This document shows positions 1 through 9,639 of a stretch of 64,000 nucleotides of DNA, one piece after another. A model generated the notes under the pieces. That model was not told the origin of the DNA and did not search any database. It was given only the letters and a program-made list of their open reading frames with translations. The position numbers and the translations under genes were made by a program. Location: contig JAGKQI010000031.1 of NCBI GenBank assembly GCA_018806915.1, positions 868,001 to 932,000 on the forward strand, read 5' to 3'. Position 1 is the stretch's first letter. Each line of letters begins with the position of its first letter. This stretch comes from Phytophthora colocasiae. Its lineage: Eukaryota; Oomycota; Peronosporomycetes; Peronosporales; Peronosporaceae.

Positions 1-250
1 TCTTTCAAGCTGCCAACAGAAATCAAGAGTGCTTTTCTGAGTGTATTCTCAAACGAAAACAAATTGATCAACAAGAAACGAAACAGAAGACTAACCAGGG
101 CAAATCATGCCACGAGACTACTCGTGCATTAGAATCAGTATGTTTTGTCCACGATCTTTGCATTCGCTGCTCCTCCTGTCCTTCGGAAGGTTTAACTTGC
201 GTGATCCACCATACCACGGCGGAGACGAACCGGACCGACTGCCCATCTAA
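1..250 (+). pseudogene. Fragment of unrecognised oomycete gene family, inverted copy
   Basis: The plus-strand sequence is clearly related to the minus-strand sequence at 690-960: both run from a segment meaning roughly KLPTE(I/V)K to one meaning LSTIF(A/S)FAAPPVLR. The two therefore form an inverted pair about 450 bp apart. This copy has several in-frame stops and begins at or beyond the window edge. I do not recognise the family. It may belong to the gene family repeated at 1.3-6.3 kb, but I could not show that. Confidence 0.4.
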
Positions 251-689
251 CCAATTTGGTGGCCCAGACAGAAACGCACATTGACACTCGGAGCTCTCAC
301 GTTTTGTTTCTCGGTCTCAAGCGGTGTAAATTGCTGCAAGTCAGAAGGAAGATTGTCAAAAGAAGTGGCGACATTGGAGACATTACATGTACACTACCAA
401 AGACAAAGGCTACTATACTCAAAGGAAAAAGTAAGAAGTGCAGCACGAGTTTAGAAAAAAGCAGTAACATTGATCGTTTTTAGGTTAATCTTTTTTGGAG
501 AATGATGCGCCCCCACCGGCTTACTTGATAGCAGATGACCTTATCTGCATCGACTGTGCGCCATAGCACCGGTAGCATTCGTTCAGCTGCGAGTATTTGT
601 CTTCTTCATCCTCACCACGTTCTCCATCTGCTTTTTAGTTTTGATTCATCGCTGAGTTCTTCGTCCTCTTGTTTCAGTTCTCATTTCAA

Positions 690-1035
690 CTTGGCACACT
701 TATTGTGCGGGTGAGCAGTGGCTCTGGGTTCAATGGACAGTCGATTATAATCGTCTCGAGGTGGGTCACTCAGGTAAAACTCCCGGAGAACAGGAGGAGC
801 AGCAAATGAAAAGATTGTGGACAAAGCATGTTGATTCAGATGCACGAGCGGTCTCACCGCATGATTCACCCCAGCCATTCTCCTCTCTCTTCTTCTTGAT
901 CAGATCTTCTTCGTATGAGAATATGCTCAGGAAGGAAGTCTTCACTTCTGTTGGCAGCTTTGCAGGCCGATCAATTGGCTTAAGATGGTACGATCGGAAC
1001 TCTTCCAAATCAAGAAAATCCTCAAATGATTCCAC
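690..1035 (-). pseudogene. Inverted partner of the 1-250 fragment
   Basis: Minus-strand reading begins MESFEDFLDLEEFRSYHLKP and continues through KLPTEVKTSFLSIFSYEED. It then has to change frame near 870 to continue as NHAVRPLVHL...LSTIFSFAAPPVLREF, the part shared with 1-250. A frameshift therefore splits it. No domain is recognised. Confidence 0.4.
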
Positions 1036-1309
1036 GACATCGAGATATTCCAGCGATCGGTTGATTCTTTAACATGTCGAGAAGTTCAGGCACGCCAACG
1101 CCATCGATGCTCGAGTCGAATGGGAGTTCTGGAACGCGTTCCAGCCCTTGAACAGGTTTGCCGGATCCAGTTCGTTCTGTGCGCGGAATTCACAAAAATT
1201 GAGGCGAACTTGGACAAATTTTCCTCCGATGAGTGATAAACTCCTCCAGATTAGAACAACTTGTAATTGCTGCGTTGGCACTGAACTCAACTTAAGCAAT
1301 ATCCAGAGT

Positions 1310-3285
1310 CAAATACTCTAGCGATGGCTAGAAACTTGGGTGAACCAAACTCATCATAGTAATTCTCATGCCTTTCACCTCACCAGATGTACATGTAGGA
1401 GCACCAATGTCAGTGTCATGAAACAACAAATCCTCACGACGAAAAAAAACATTTCCCATAACCTGAAACCAAAGCATCCACACATTCGCTAGTTCCATCG
1501 TCACTGAACATCCGCACTGGAGACAGAGAAGACAGCCACGTTAACGTCCGAGAATCTCTGCGAGGCTGGCCTCTATTCGTCAATTTCAAGTATAAAGAGG
1601 CACCAGCTTTCACAGTCGCGTCTCTCGGTTCAACTTCTCCACGAGGACAATCGAACAGCTCTTCTTCTGGTCGATCGTATTGCTTGAAACGCTTCCATAT
1701 CGGCAACACTCATGCTGGTAATCGATAGAAGTGCAACCGATTCAACAGCTGAAACCTCCGATGCTCGTTCGAAAAGAGAGAGTACGCAAGCCACTTCCGC
1801 AACGATTTATTTCCTTTAGTGTCTATGCTTTAACGGCTTCTTCTTTCATAGCATCGGGCCTTGATGGTGCATCTCATGCGAGCGTTTGAAGAAGAAAGAT
1901 GTGTGCATGTTACCACAGCACACATCTTTCTTCTTCAAACGCTCGAATTATCTTCTCAGCAGCTCGAACGTCCTGAAAAGCTTTCAGATAACTCCGAAAC
2001 CAATACATCGGAAACCTACTTGCACTGGAACATCCTACATCCAGCCTTCCGATTTTCGTCGAAGGAAGAAATTTGCTTTAACGTCCGTAGATAAGCTCTG
2101 GGAGGGTGTTCACGCTGGTACACGCCACAAAGTTCAATGAGATCAGTTTTTAGAGTCTCCACACACTCTTGGTCGCCCCGTGTAGACTGTCCTCAGTACT
2201 ACTGCAGGGGTCTCCAAAAATGTATTGTTATTGAAAAAGGGGTATTATTGTAGGGGGGCAATAAGGGAGGGAGCGGCCATCTCAATATTTGGCACTTACG
2301 CAATTATTGAAAAGGGGCAAATATCAGCACGTATTGCTGACTTTTGAGCTCTTCTATAATAGCAGGTTCCATTAATTCCACGCAGCTTTTCATTCGCGCG
2401 AGAAGTGTTTTCGAGTTGATCTTGTTGTACTTAACCGCTTCTCGAAACACGTCGTCATCGACTGACGAAAATGGAAGATCCTTAAGCACCACAAGTTTCA
2501 TCCAACCATGCGTAGTACGGGAGTCCTTATCGACAAACATGTCCATAGTGACGGGGATTCGTTGTCGAACGCAACGCTCCAGCACTCGCTCATAGTCTGG
2601 GTGGCGCCGCAGATGCGAGATGAGGTTATGATAGCCGCGACTTCGGTCCTGAAAGATGAAGGTGTTGCATCCGTTGCAGGTTCTTCCTCCGCTTGTTTGG
2701 TCTCGATACATCAACGAACAGATCTCCTTGTTCGAGAGACCAGGGTCTAAGGTAGCCATGGATGACGAGGGTGAACAAGTTGAGTAGAAGAGTGTTGGAC
2801 TTGGTTCGCAAAATCGGAAATGCCAGCATGAGAGTGGCTGTGGTCCCCGGCACGGTATAACGCCCACCGGGAGAGGTTTCGAGGACTGCTTTACTCCTCG
2901 ACTCTTACCGGATCTTTATAGTATCTTATAAGTTGAAGTTGACAATAATATTGTCAATTAAGGGTACGTTCATCAATAAGGGATTGAGACGCCTCCAGCC
3001 CCGTCAATCCCTAATCCCTACTTATTTGGAGAGCCCTGCCTCAGTAGAATATAGCATAAACTGCGCTGGGACGACTTCATCAATAATCTCTGCTGCGTCG
3101 GGTTCGCAACAACACAAATATTTCCACCCTTCCTGATCAACATTGGCTACTGTAGCCAGAAGAGCTAGAGCTTCTCTAGTGTTTCTGAAATTAGTTTGAA
3201 AGTCCTTGTCACTAGAATAACGAGGTCGGCGGTTCCGCCAAAATTTATCATCGACTTCTCGACGTGTAGGCATCGGTACTTTCAT
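1310..3285 (-). pseudogene. Copy A of a tandem unrecognised gene, interrupted
   Basis: Three minus-strand segments match, in the same order, segments of copy B at 3.5-6.25 kb. They are 3022-3285 (EALALLATVANVDQEGWKYL, compare copy B 6140-6240), about 1890-2100 (compare 5800-6020) and 1434-1709 (DRPEEELFDCPRGEVEPRDA, compare 4837-5301). A fainter tail at 1310-1434 matches GKCFxCREDLxFH of copy B. Copy A is broken by frameshifts and by a hAT-like insertion at roughly 2175-3030. It is a decayed tandem paralogue. Function unknown. Confidence 0.55.
2205..2880 (-). mobile_element. hAT-like element fragment with BED zinc finger
   Basis: A 187-codon minus-strand reading frame (2304-2867) has a BED-type zinc finger: CNGC, then HNLISHLRRH, followed by a helix-rich stretch (MDMFVDK...MKLVVLKDLPFSSVDD). 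This arrangement is common in oomycete hAT transposases, whose BED finger is N-terminal DNA-binding. The plus-strand end at about 2208 starts CAGGGGTCTCCAAAAATG, a typical hAT terminus. I could not find a matching inverted terminus on the other side. The DDE core is missing, so this is a truncated relic inside gene copy A. Confidence 0.55.
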
Positions 3286-3495
3286 TCGCTTTTTCTACCC
3301 ACGGCGTGGTTCACGATACTGTCGATCAATTACCTGCTAATTCTGTTGGTTGATAAAGTAGATGACGAACCTCTTGACTCAGGAAAATGGCTATACATTA
3401 GTGAATATTTCAAAGTACAACAGTAAGACGCAAGTCTTGGCCACTTACTTCATCTCAAAATCATCTCCAGCCCACGCCTGGAAAAAGTTCAAAAC

Positions 3496-4835
3496 TTACT
3501 CGTAGCGCACGTGTTGCGCCAGGTCCGCACTCTCATTCGCCGTCAACTCGTCACTCAGAACTTCCTTCGTCACTTCCAAGAAGAACTTAGGACAGCCTCC
3601 CAGTTTCCCTATCTGTTCTGCATCTTCACGAAATGAATCCTTCTTCTGAAGCCGCAAGTTCGCCACCATGCGGTACCAGTAGACTTTGACACTTGCAGTG
3701 GAGCTATCCGAGTCCAAGATTTCAGTGAACAAATCGACTGCAGCAGCGTATTCTTTCTTGAAAAACGCATCTAGACCTCGTTCCAGAAGTGATGGGGTAG
3801 CAGGTTTGATCTCCCACTTGTGGTACTTGTTCCACGAGTGATCCAAAGGACGATAAGCACTCGTAAGCACTGGACGTCGAAGTGCTGAGCCTGACACTGG
3901 AGGGGACGTTAGATACGTGTTTTGAGACACATTGTAGATGGCAAAAGCGCCATCTACTGGGATCAACCGCCACAGCCCTCCATCTCTCGGTAATTCTCCT
4001 CCGCGCCAAGTGAAAACTAGTTTTTCGCCATAACCTTCTGCAGTTTCCGCACCAGCAATGTCCGAAGCAAAAAGATACTCTTGAGAGTACACACTTAGGA
4101 TGGAAAAGTCCGTGAAACTTGGGCTAGCAGGCACAAAACGCCAGATCTCCTTGCTCTGACTCGGTTCCCACTCGTCCGTCCAGCAGAAGACGCACCGGTG
4201 GGTCTCGTCGTAGAGAAAATAGTCCTCTGCAGCGAACAAAGTGTCTCCATATAGCCCTGTAGTGACCAAAACTGGTGCGTTGCTGGCTAAAGCTCGCGTA
4301 GCAGGTGAAACGTAGCGAATCCAACAGATTTCTGCTTGCATGAGCGTCTTTCCTCGCGCTTGGGCCATCACTTTGTCAAGCAACGAGGCTACAGCAACAG
4401 CATTCCAGCGACCTCCAGCTTCAAGAAGAAATTGACACCCGAGAAGTGTCCACTCTTGGTTGGGGAGACTCGACAGGAAGCGTAGTACAGCGTCTGGAAG
4501 TGCCAGAACTTGTACACGTTTGGTTGATAATAAATTCTTCAGTAGAATGTCTCCACGATACTCGACATCACGGATTCCCAGGAAGAAGGCCACAGCTTGA
4601 GCGCAAGCATCGGGTGTAGCATTCCCTAAGTGGATCCCAGCTGAATGGATCGCACGACTCTCGTCAGGTTCCATGTTGTGTTCTCGTTTGTCCTTTACGT
4701 GGGGATTAAGGCTTAGATCTACATCCTGGTAGAGTGATCTCACTGGAGAAAACCCGCTGGACAAAGCAACCAACTCACTGTCGCATACTCTACGTCCCAG
4801 ACACGAGCTTTCATCGTCTGCAGGGTCAATAGTTT
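3496..4835 (-). CDS. C-terminal exon of copy B, unrecognised protein with beta-trefoil-like and TPR-like parts
   Basis: The open frame runs from about 4835 to a stop at 3496, about 445 codons. I do not recognise the family. The middle contains spaced W-x-F/L/I repeats (WRFVPASPSF, LFASD, WRLIPVDGAF, YLTSP, WEIKP) that look like a beta-trefoil or ricin-like fold. The end resembles a TPR pair (ALDAFFKKEYAAAVDLFTEI-like, then VYWYRMVANLRLQKKD). No ATG gives a natural start. The frame opens just after CCTGCAG near 4822, so I read it as the last exon of the gene whose earlier part lies at 4837-5301. Whether the whole copy is functional is doubtful because the upstream part is damaged. Confidence 0.5.
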
Positions 4836-4836
4836 A

Positions 4837-5301
4837 TTAAGCGTGGAATATCCAGGAGTCAGAGATGACCCAACGATAGCTAGAAAACTTGGGTAAACCG
4901 TCAGCAACACATTCTTCGTAATGGTTAAACCCAATTCTCAGGTCTTTCACCCCACCAGACGAAGTAGCGGCGTCAGCTTCGTGAAACACCAAATCCTCAC
5001 GACAAACGAAGCATTTTCCATAACCTGGAACCAGAACATTCACCCACTCGCTCATGCAATCGTCACTGAGCGTCCTCACTGGGGACAGTGAAGACTGATA
5101 CGTTAACGCCCGAGAATCTCTGCGAGGTATACCTCTATTCGTCAGTTCCCAGTATAAAGAGGCATCTGCTTTGACGGCCGCATTTCTCGGATCGACTTCT
5201 CCACGTGGGTAACCGAATAACTCTTCTTCTGGGCGGTCGGACTCCAATATTGCTCGAAACGCTTCCATGTCGACAGCACTCGTGGAAGAAATCATTAGCA
5301 A
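4837..5301 (-). CDS. Internal exon of copy B, unrecognised
   Basis: 154 codons containing DRPEEELFGYPRGEVDPRNA and VPGYGKCFVCREDLVFHEAD, both conserved in copy A at 1310-1709. That conservation argues for a once-real protein. It ends in tandem stops at 4837. The next coding segment opens in another frame within about 15 bases, so a short intron ending CTGCAG near 4823 is likely. I cannot fix the 5' splice site. Neighbouring segments upstream (5550-6250) are the same gene but carry stops. Confidence 0.45.
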   Translation of the reverse strand: MLMISSTSAVDMEAFRAILESDRPEEELFGYPRGEVDPRNAAVKADASLYWELTNRGIPRRDSRALTYQSSLSPVRTLSDDCMSEWVNVLVPGYGKCFVCREDLVFHEADAATSSGGVKDLRIGFNHYEECVADGLPKFSSYRWVISDSWIFHA

Positions 5302-5549
5302 AGCTGCTGACTCAATGGCAGAAAATGCCGCTGCCCGTTTCGAAAACAGTGCGTAGGCTAACCATTTCCGCCAAAGTGCACTTTTTCATCGTCTTGTTCG
5401 GTGTGTAGCATCACGTCAGAGTAGATGGAGAGTTTTCTGGTCGTCTGGCTTACCACAATTCCAGAACACAATGACTCCACCTCGTGCGGACCCCATGCAC
5501 TGTTCCAAGTTGCAGCGGTTCAATCGTAGAATTCCCTTGGACAGCTCCA

Positions 5550-6250
5550 TTATCGCCACATTTTAACGCGTGAGAATGTTCGCGCCGTGTAGTGTCGAAT
5601 GTAGATCGTCCGACTATACATCAGTTGCTTTTCTTTCATCGTGAGGTCACGACTCACAAATGTCTGCATGTTCACTTGAGAAAATCTCACATTCTCGTGT
5701 ATCATCATCTCCATCTCCTTCAAAGTCTCCAGAGTCATATGCATGTCATGTAGATCTGCAATCATCGGTCCAAGACGTACAGTACATCTCAAGCTCCCAG
5801 CACGCACGTCTTTCTTCTTCGTGCTTTGTTCGTACTCCTCCCACTCGTCTTGAATTACCCTTTTCAGCAGCTCGAATATCCTGAAGAGGTACACTTAAAA
5901 CTCCATAGGAATCGAAATTCATCACACGAAACCCCACTTGCACCGGAACGTCTAAGTCACCTCCAGGCTTCCCACTCTTCCGGTTCTCGTCAAAAGAGGA
6001 TATCTGCTTCAAGGTCTTAAGATAAGGATGTTCAAGTAACTTGAATCAAGTTGATACACACCGCATAACTGAACCAAATCAGTATTGAGAGTCTCCGTGA
6101 ATCTTGCTGATATCTTCTTCGAACATTTCCATTCCGTCAGGGCCAAGAGGAACTCTACAATGAGTTCTCAACACATACTTCCATCCTTCCTGGTCGATGT
6201 GGGCCACTGCAGCTAAAAGAGCTAAAGCTTCTCTAATTTATTTAAAGCGT
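5550..6250 (-). pseudogene. Upstream part of copy B, damaged
   Basis: Minus-strand pieces in changing frames: EALALLAAVAHIDQEGWKYV at about 6160-6225, then a stop at about 6090, GGDLDVPVQVGFRVMNFDS at about 5900-5970, and a 114-codon segment at 5550-5894 containing IFELLKRVIQDEWEEYEQST and FSQVNMQTFVSRDLTMKE. Matches to copy A at 1.89-2.1 and 3.0-3.3 kb show they belong together. Frame changes and stops suggest decay, although an intron could explain one of them. Role unknown. Confidence 0.45.
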
Positions 6251-6284
6251 ACTTCCATGAGGCCGGGTATTTCTTCCAGTAACC

Positions 6285-7385
6285 GTGATTTACTACTCCG
6301 GATCGGATTTAAAGGACTCCAGTATCTCCGACTCCCAAATCGGCACGTTGATCATCGACTTCAGCAGCATTTGGCCTGCGTTCGTTACGGGCGTCATGAC
6401 CGACCGATTCGTTGCTCGTGACATCATTGTGGGGCCTATTAATAGCGGGTACGTTTGTCATGTCGCTCGGAAAAAATAATTATAATATAGTTATTGTGCA
6501 ATTGTATTGACGGAATTATTGATTATTGGTAAAGAGTATTTTCCGTAAAATATGCAATTGTGCCCGTAATAATTATATTTACTTTTTACTAGGTCAACTT
6601 AAACAACTGGCTCACCAGCATCCTCAAAAGTGCTATGATGTCGGTCATTTACTCTTCTTACAAGTGTCATGTCGACTTCTCGAGCAATCTCCAACTTCTT
6701 CTTCACGGACTGTGGAAAACTTCTCCTGCAAGCAACGCGGGAAAACTCTTACAATATAAGAGGTCATGAGCTCTAAAAAGTAAAACCCATATCCGCTGGT
6801 AGACTGTCTTGCCGTTGCCGGCTCATTTTTGTTTGCGATAGTACCCCTAAGCCAGGACAAAAGTCCCGGTGGCAGCCACCAGCTTCTCGTACAGGTGTGG
6901 GACTCGAACCCTGTGCAGTGGAATGGTAGGGTCATCCCAAACCACCTGACCCTACCAAATATTTAAATAATTGCAGTACTTATTATTGTTTTCATGGATA
7001 CGGCAATGATGGATTAATTTTCGTTCAGAATCCAATACAATTTTATATTTTATTTTCCGAGCACTGTCGGTGCTCATGTCAGCCTTCCATTGTTTTTACT
7101 GCTCTGTCTGTGACCACGGTCGGAGTGACTCTGGGGTCTCTTGTGTGGACCATGACGGCCGATATCTTTTCCGATTCGATCCGTTCCAGAGCTTCGTCGT
7201 TGTGTATCGGCATCAACTGGCTCTGCAAACTCATTGTTGACGTTGTCTACCATTTCGGACGCTCTTGCCATTTCTTCTTACAGAGCATGAAGTTTTTTGT
7301 TGGTGACAGAGACGTCGGGCAAGTCCGCAGAGGGGATCTTGGCCGAGTACGATTCGCGCCGCGACAAGGAAACAACTAGTGTGAG
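6285..7385 (+). pseudogene. MFS sugar transporter pseudogene, interrupted
   Basis: Two plus-strand pieces fit the C-terminal half of a sugar-porter family MFS transporter. The first, 6285-6450, reads SDSQIGTLIIDFSSIWPAF then TGVMTDRF, the loop motif after a membrane helix. The second, 7080-7380, reads TLGSLVWTMTADIFSDSIR then SSLCIGINWLC. It continues after a frameshift near 7300 into VTETSGKSAEGILAEYD, the usual cytosolic tail of the family. About 620 bp of foreign sequence, including a SINE, separates the pieces. In life such proteins move hexoses across the plasma membrane. This copy lacks the N-terminal half and is non-functional. Confidence 0.7.
6765..6957 (-). mobile_element. tRNA-derived SINE
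   Basis: On the minus strand there is a near-perfect Pol III B box, GGTTCGAGTCC, at about 6905. It is preceded some 45 bases upstream by an A-box-like GGGTCAGGTGGTTTGG. The cloverleaf around them does not close into a tRNA, and a non-tRNA body follows (GGGGTACTATCG onward). Oomycete genomes are known to hold tRNA-related SINEs. It sits within the sugar transporter pseudogene. The 3' end and target duplication were not resolved. Confidence 0.55.
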
Positions 7386-7442
7386 CAATCTACATGTTGG
7401 AAGAATTTAGTACACATCAACGCTACGTTGGTACACTGGTGG
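7380..7442 (+). repeat. Direct repeat, left copy, beside hAT relic
   Basis: The sequence starting TGTGAGCAATCTACATGTTG and continuing with TTAGTACACA...ACGTTGGTACAC is repeated with changes at 8523-8588 in the same orientation. The pair brackets the hAT transposase relic, but direct rather than inverted orientation does not fit hAT ends. Confidence 0.5.
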
Positions 7443-7481
7443 TATACTGTTGGTCTACATGGACACAAAACCTGGTTAATT

Positions 7482-8369
7482 TTATAGCCAACATTCAACT
7501 GTGTTGTCGTTCTCGTCGTCTTCATGATCACCACCTACAGGTATATGCTCGGTCTCTAGTCCTCGAAGTGCTCCACCTCGTCTGCAAAGTGGTCGTTTAC
7601 GAAATCGACCACTTTCTTTCAGTAGGTCCGAGAATTCAGTGAGTCCACACACTTCTTTGATCAGAAGGTTGAGAACATGAGCACTACATCCGTTGGCAAA
7701 GATGGTTGGATACTTCGCCTCGATTATCTCCCAGGCGCCGCGCATGTTTGATGCATTGACAGAGAACCACTTCGCTGTATTCACAGCGTTGAGGACACGC
7801 TCCATCAACTCCGAATGAGCAGAATTAAGATATTTGCCAGCGATCGAACGTGCAGATGGCATTCGATCTGCGTAGGCAGGACGCAAGGCACGAACAAAGT
7901 CTTTCATTGCCTGCGAGTCGATAATTCGAAACGACATACCAGTCCGAAACACCAAATTGGCCAGTGCCGCATCAATCCGAGCTGCTTCGCCGACTGTAAC
8001 ACTATCCACAAAGCTTGTAGCCGGTTGCAGACGCAGTGCCTCTCTTTGGACTGCGGGATGTTGGCGTTCCGAAAGTGGTATAGACTCTGCTGGTCGCTTA
8101 GTCCCGACGGTCATCGCCACTTTGGCGTTTGCCTTCATTCGTTTTAGGCTGCCAAACAGATTTGCTTCATCATCACTTTGACCAACGCAGTTTCTCGATG
8201 TCTTGTGGGAAGTGACTCGATCCCGGTTCCAAGGGACCTTATTACCGCACACACGACATTTTCCGTTTTTAGCGTCCAGCTTGGACAGGTAGGAGTTGAT
8301 GTCGAAGCGGAGTGGGTCTACAGGCGGCGCTGATCTCATCAACGTCTCGAATGCGTTAGTCCGTACCAT
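7482..8369 (-). pseudogene. hAT-like transposase, truncated
   Basis: The frame from the ATG at 8369 (MVRTNAFETL) runs about 295 codons. It has a BED-type zinc finger near residues 35-60 (CRVCGNKVPWNRDR, then HKTSRNC). A DUF659-like segment follows (SFRIIDSQAMKDFVRAL and MPSARSIAGKYL), and then FANGCSAHVLNLLIKEV, the conserved CxxH-type block of hAT transposases. The C-terminal dimerisation and last catalytic part are missing or out of frame (after about 7640). An upstream in-frame ATG at 8453 is possible, but the BED finger is better placed from 8369. In an intact element this protein would cut and join DNA. Confidence 0.7.
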
Positions 8370-8522
8370 AGTGAGAGAGCAGGAGTCTTGAGGAAAACGA
8401 ATCTTGTGAAGCAGGAGATGGCAGAATGACAGATTCTCATGAGGTGCTTTCAAAAGATTAAAATAGATTTTACCTTCAGCATCTTATCATGGCTCAAAAT
8501 GGCCTCCGGCGGCTATAGCTTT

Positions 8523-8588
8523 GTGTGCAATCTACATGTTGATAAATGTTAGTACACACTAACATTACGTATTCCTACGTACACACCA
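8523..8588 (+). repeat. Direct repeat, right copy, beside hAT relic
   Basis: TGTGTGCAATCTACATGTTG followed by TTAGTACACACTAACATTACG matches 7380-7442 in the same direction. It lies just upstream of the hAT transposase start. Confidence 0.5.
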
Positions 8589-9111
8589 ATATACGTAGAC
8601 GTGTAAGGTGCGCACACTAGAAACAACCTATCGATAGTGAACGAAGTTGTAAGTAGTTGGCCTCTCAATCTAGATTCCCTGATCTCACGATGTCTAGGTA
8701 TGACATTTGACGTTCTGAGCCAAAGCCTGAGTACGTACTGTAGACGGTAGCATTGGGGTCTTGGTGTGTTTAGCTCGGGAGTATGGCTATTGCTTCTTTA
8801 GCTTATTGTTTTGTAGAAACTACCACCAGGTAGGTTTGAGTTCTTGTGCACTTCATCAAGAAAAATTCTAAACACACCGAAAAATTCCCACAATTCAACG
8901 GAAATACATTGTACTACTAGTAGTAGTTTGGTGATTTGAGGCATTGCTTTGACAAAAGAATCACACACGAAAGGAGAATGCAGTTGTGACGTGTGATATC
9001 GTGATCGGAAGCATAACTTTTTCGCCGATAGAAATGCGCACCAGACTATTATGATTTTATTAGGACTAGCTGCTGAACACGCTGCATCAGTACACTACTG
9101 CACATACCCGA

Positions 9112-9521
9112 CTAGTGATTCCGGGTGTAGTTGGCCACTGCCACTGTACCTCCTGTGATCAGGAGGAAAACGAGAAGCGTAATAGCAATGGCTTTCTTGT
9201 TGATCTTGGTCCTCTTTCTGATATTCGCCACGAACTGCCGCGCGACTTCTGCGTCCTTCGCTGTTATCTTGGTTGGCATTTTCTTGAGAGCGTTTACGAC
9301 GTCCGTCTTGGTTTTCACATTCTGGAAAACACTTTTCAACTTGGTGAGACCTGCACCGGGTGCCCCGACAGCGCGTTCTTCGTCCGTCACGTAAGAGTTT
9401 CGATCGTGTTCTCGCTTCCCTTGAGGTTGCGGTGCGTGATTCGAGAAACAGTGGCAGTGTCACTAGCGGATGTCGCGTTGCAGCAGACCACAAAGGTGAT
9501 TAAAAACACTAGGAATCGCAT
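9112..9521 (-). pseudogene. RXLR-type effector gene with frameshift
   Basis: From the ATG at 9521 the product starts with a clear signal peptide (MRFLVFLITFVVCCNATSA). An RXLR-like but degenerate RNLK follows at about residue 27. The frame stops at 9387. The next frame opens at once with TDEER, the acidic EER companion motif, then a basic helical C-terminal region and a hydrophobic stretch (ITLLVFLLITGGTVAVA) near the end. A single lost base at 9387-9390 therefore separates the RXLR and EER halves. Intact members are secreted and enter host cells. An oomycete initiator-like TTCAGTTTTTGAAG lies about 45 bases upstream (minus strand, 9563-9577). The last Arg of the motif being Lys also weakens function. 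Confidence 0.7.
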
Positions 9522-9639
9522 GCTGTCACCTGAGAGTCCTTGCGCAGTTGAGGGGAGCTTCAAAAACTGAACCAGTCCTTCGGCGGCGCGCGTGCATGGA
9601 TGCTGGTTTTTGTGTACTAGTAGTATGCTGACCAAGAGC

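Noticed and set aside
6890..6957. Possible tRNA gene on the minus strand (B box GGTTCGAGTCC)
   Set aside because: No acceptor stem or anticodon arm closes around the A and B boxes. A SINE fits better.
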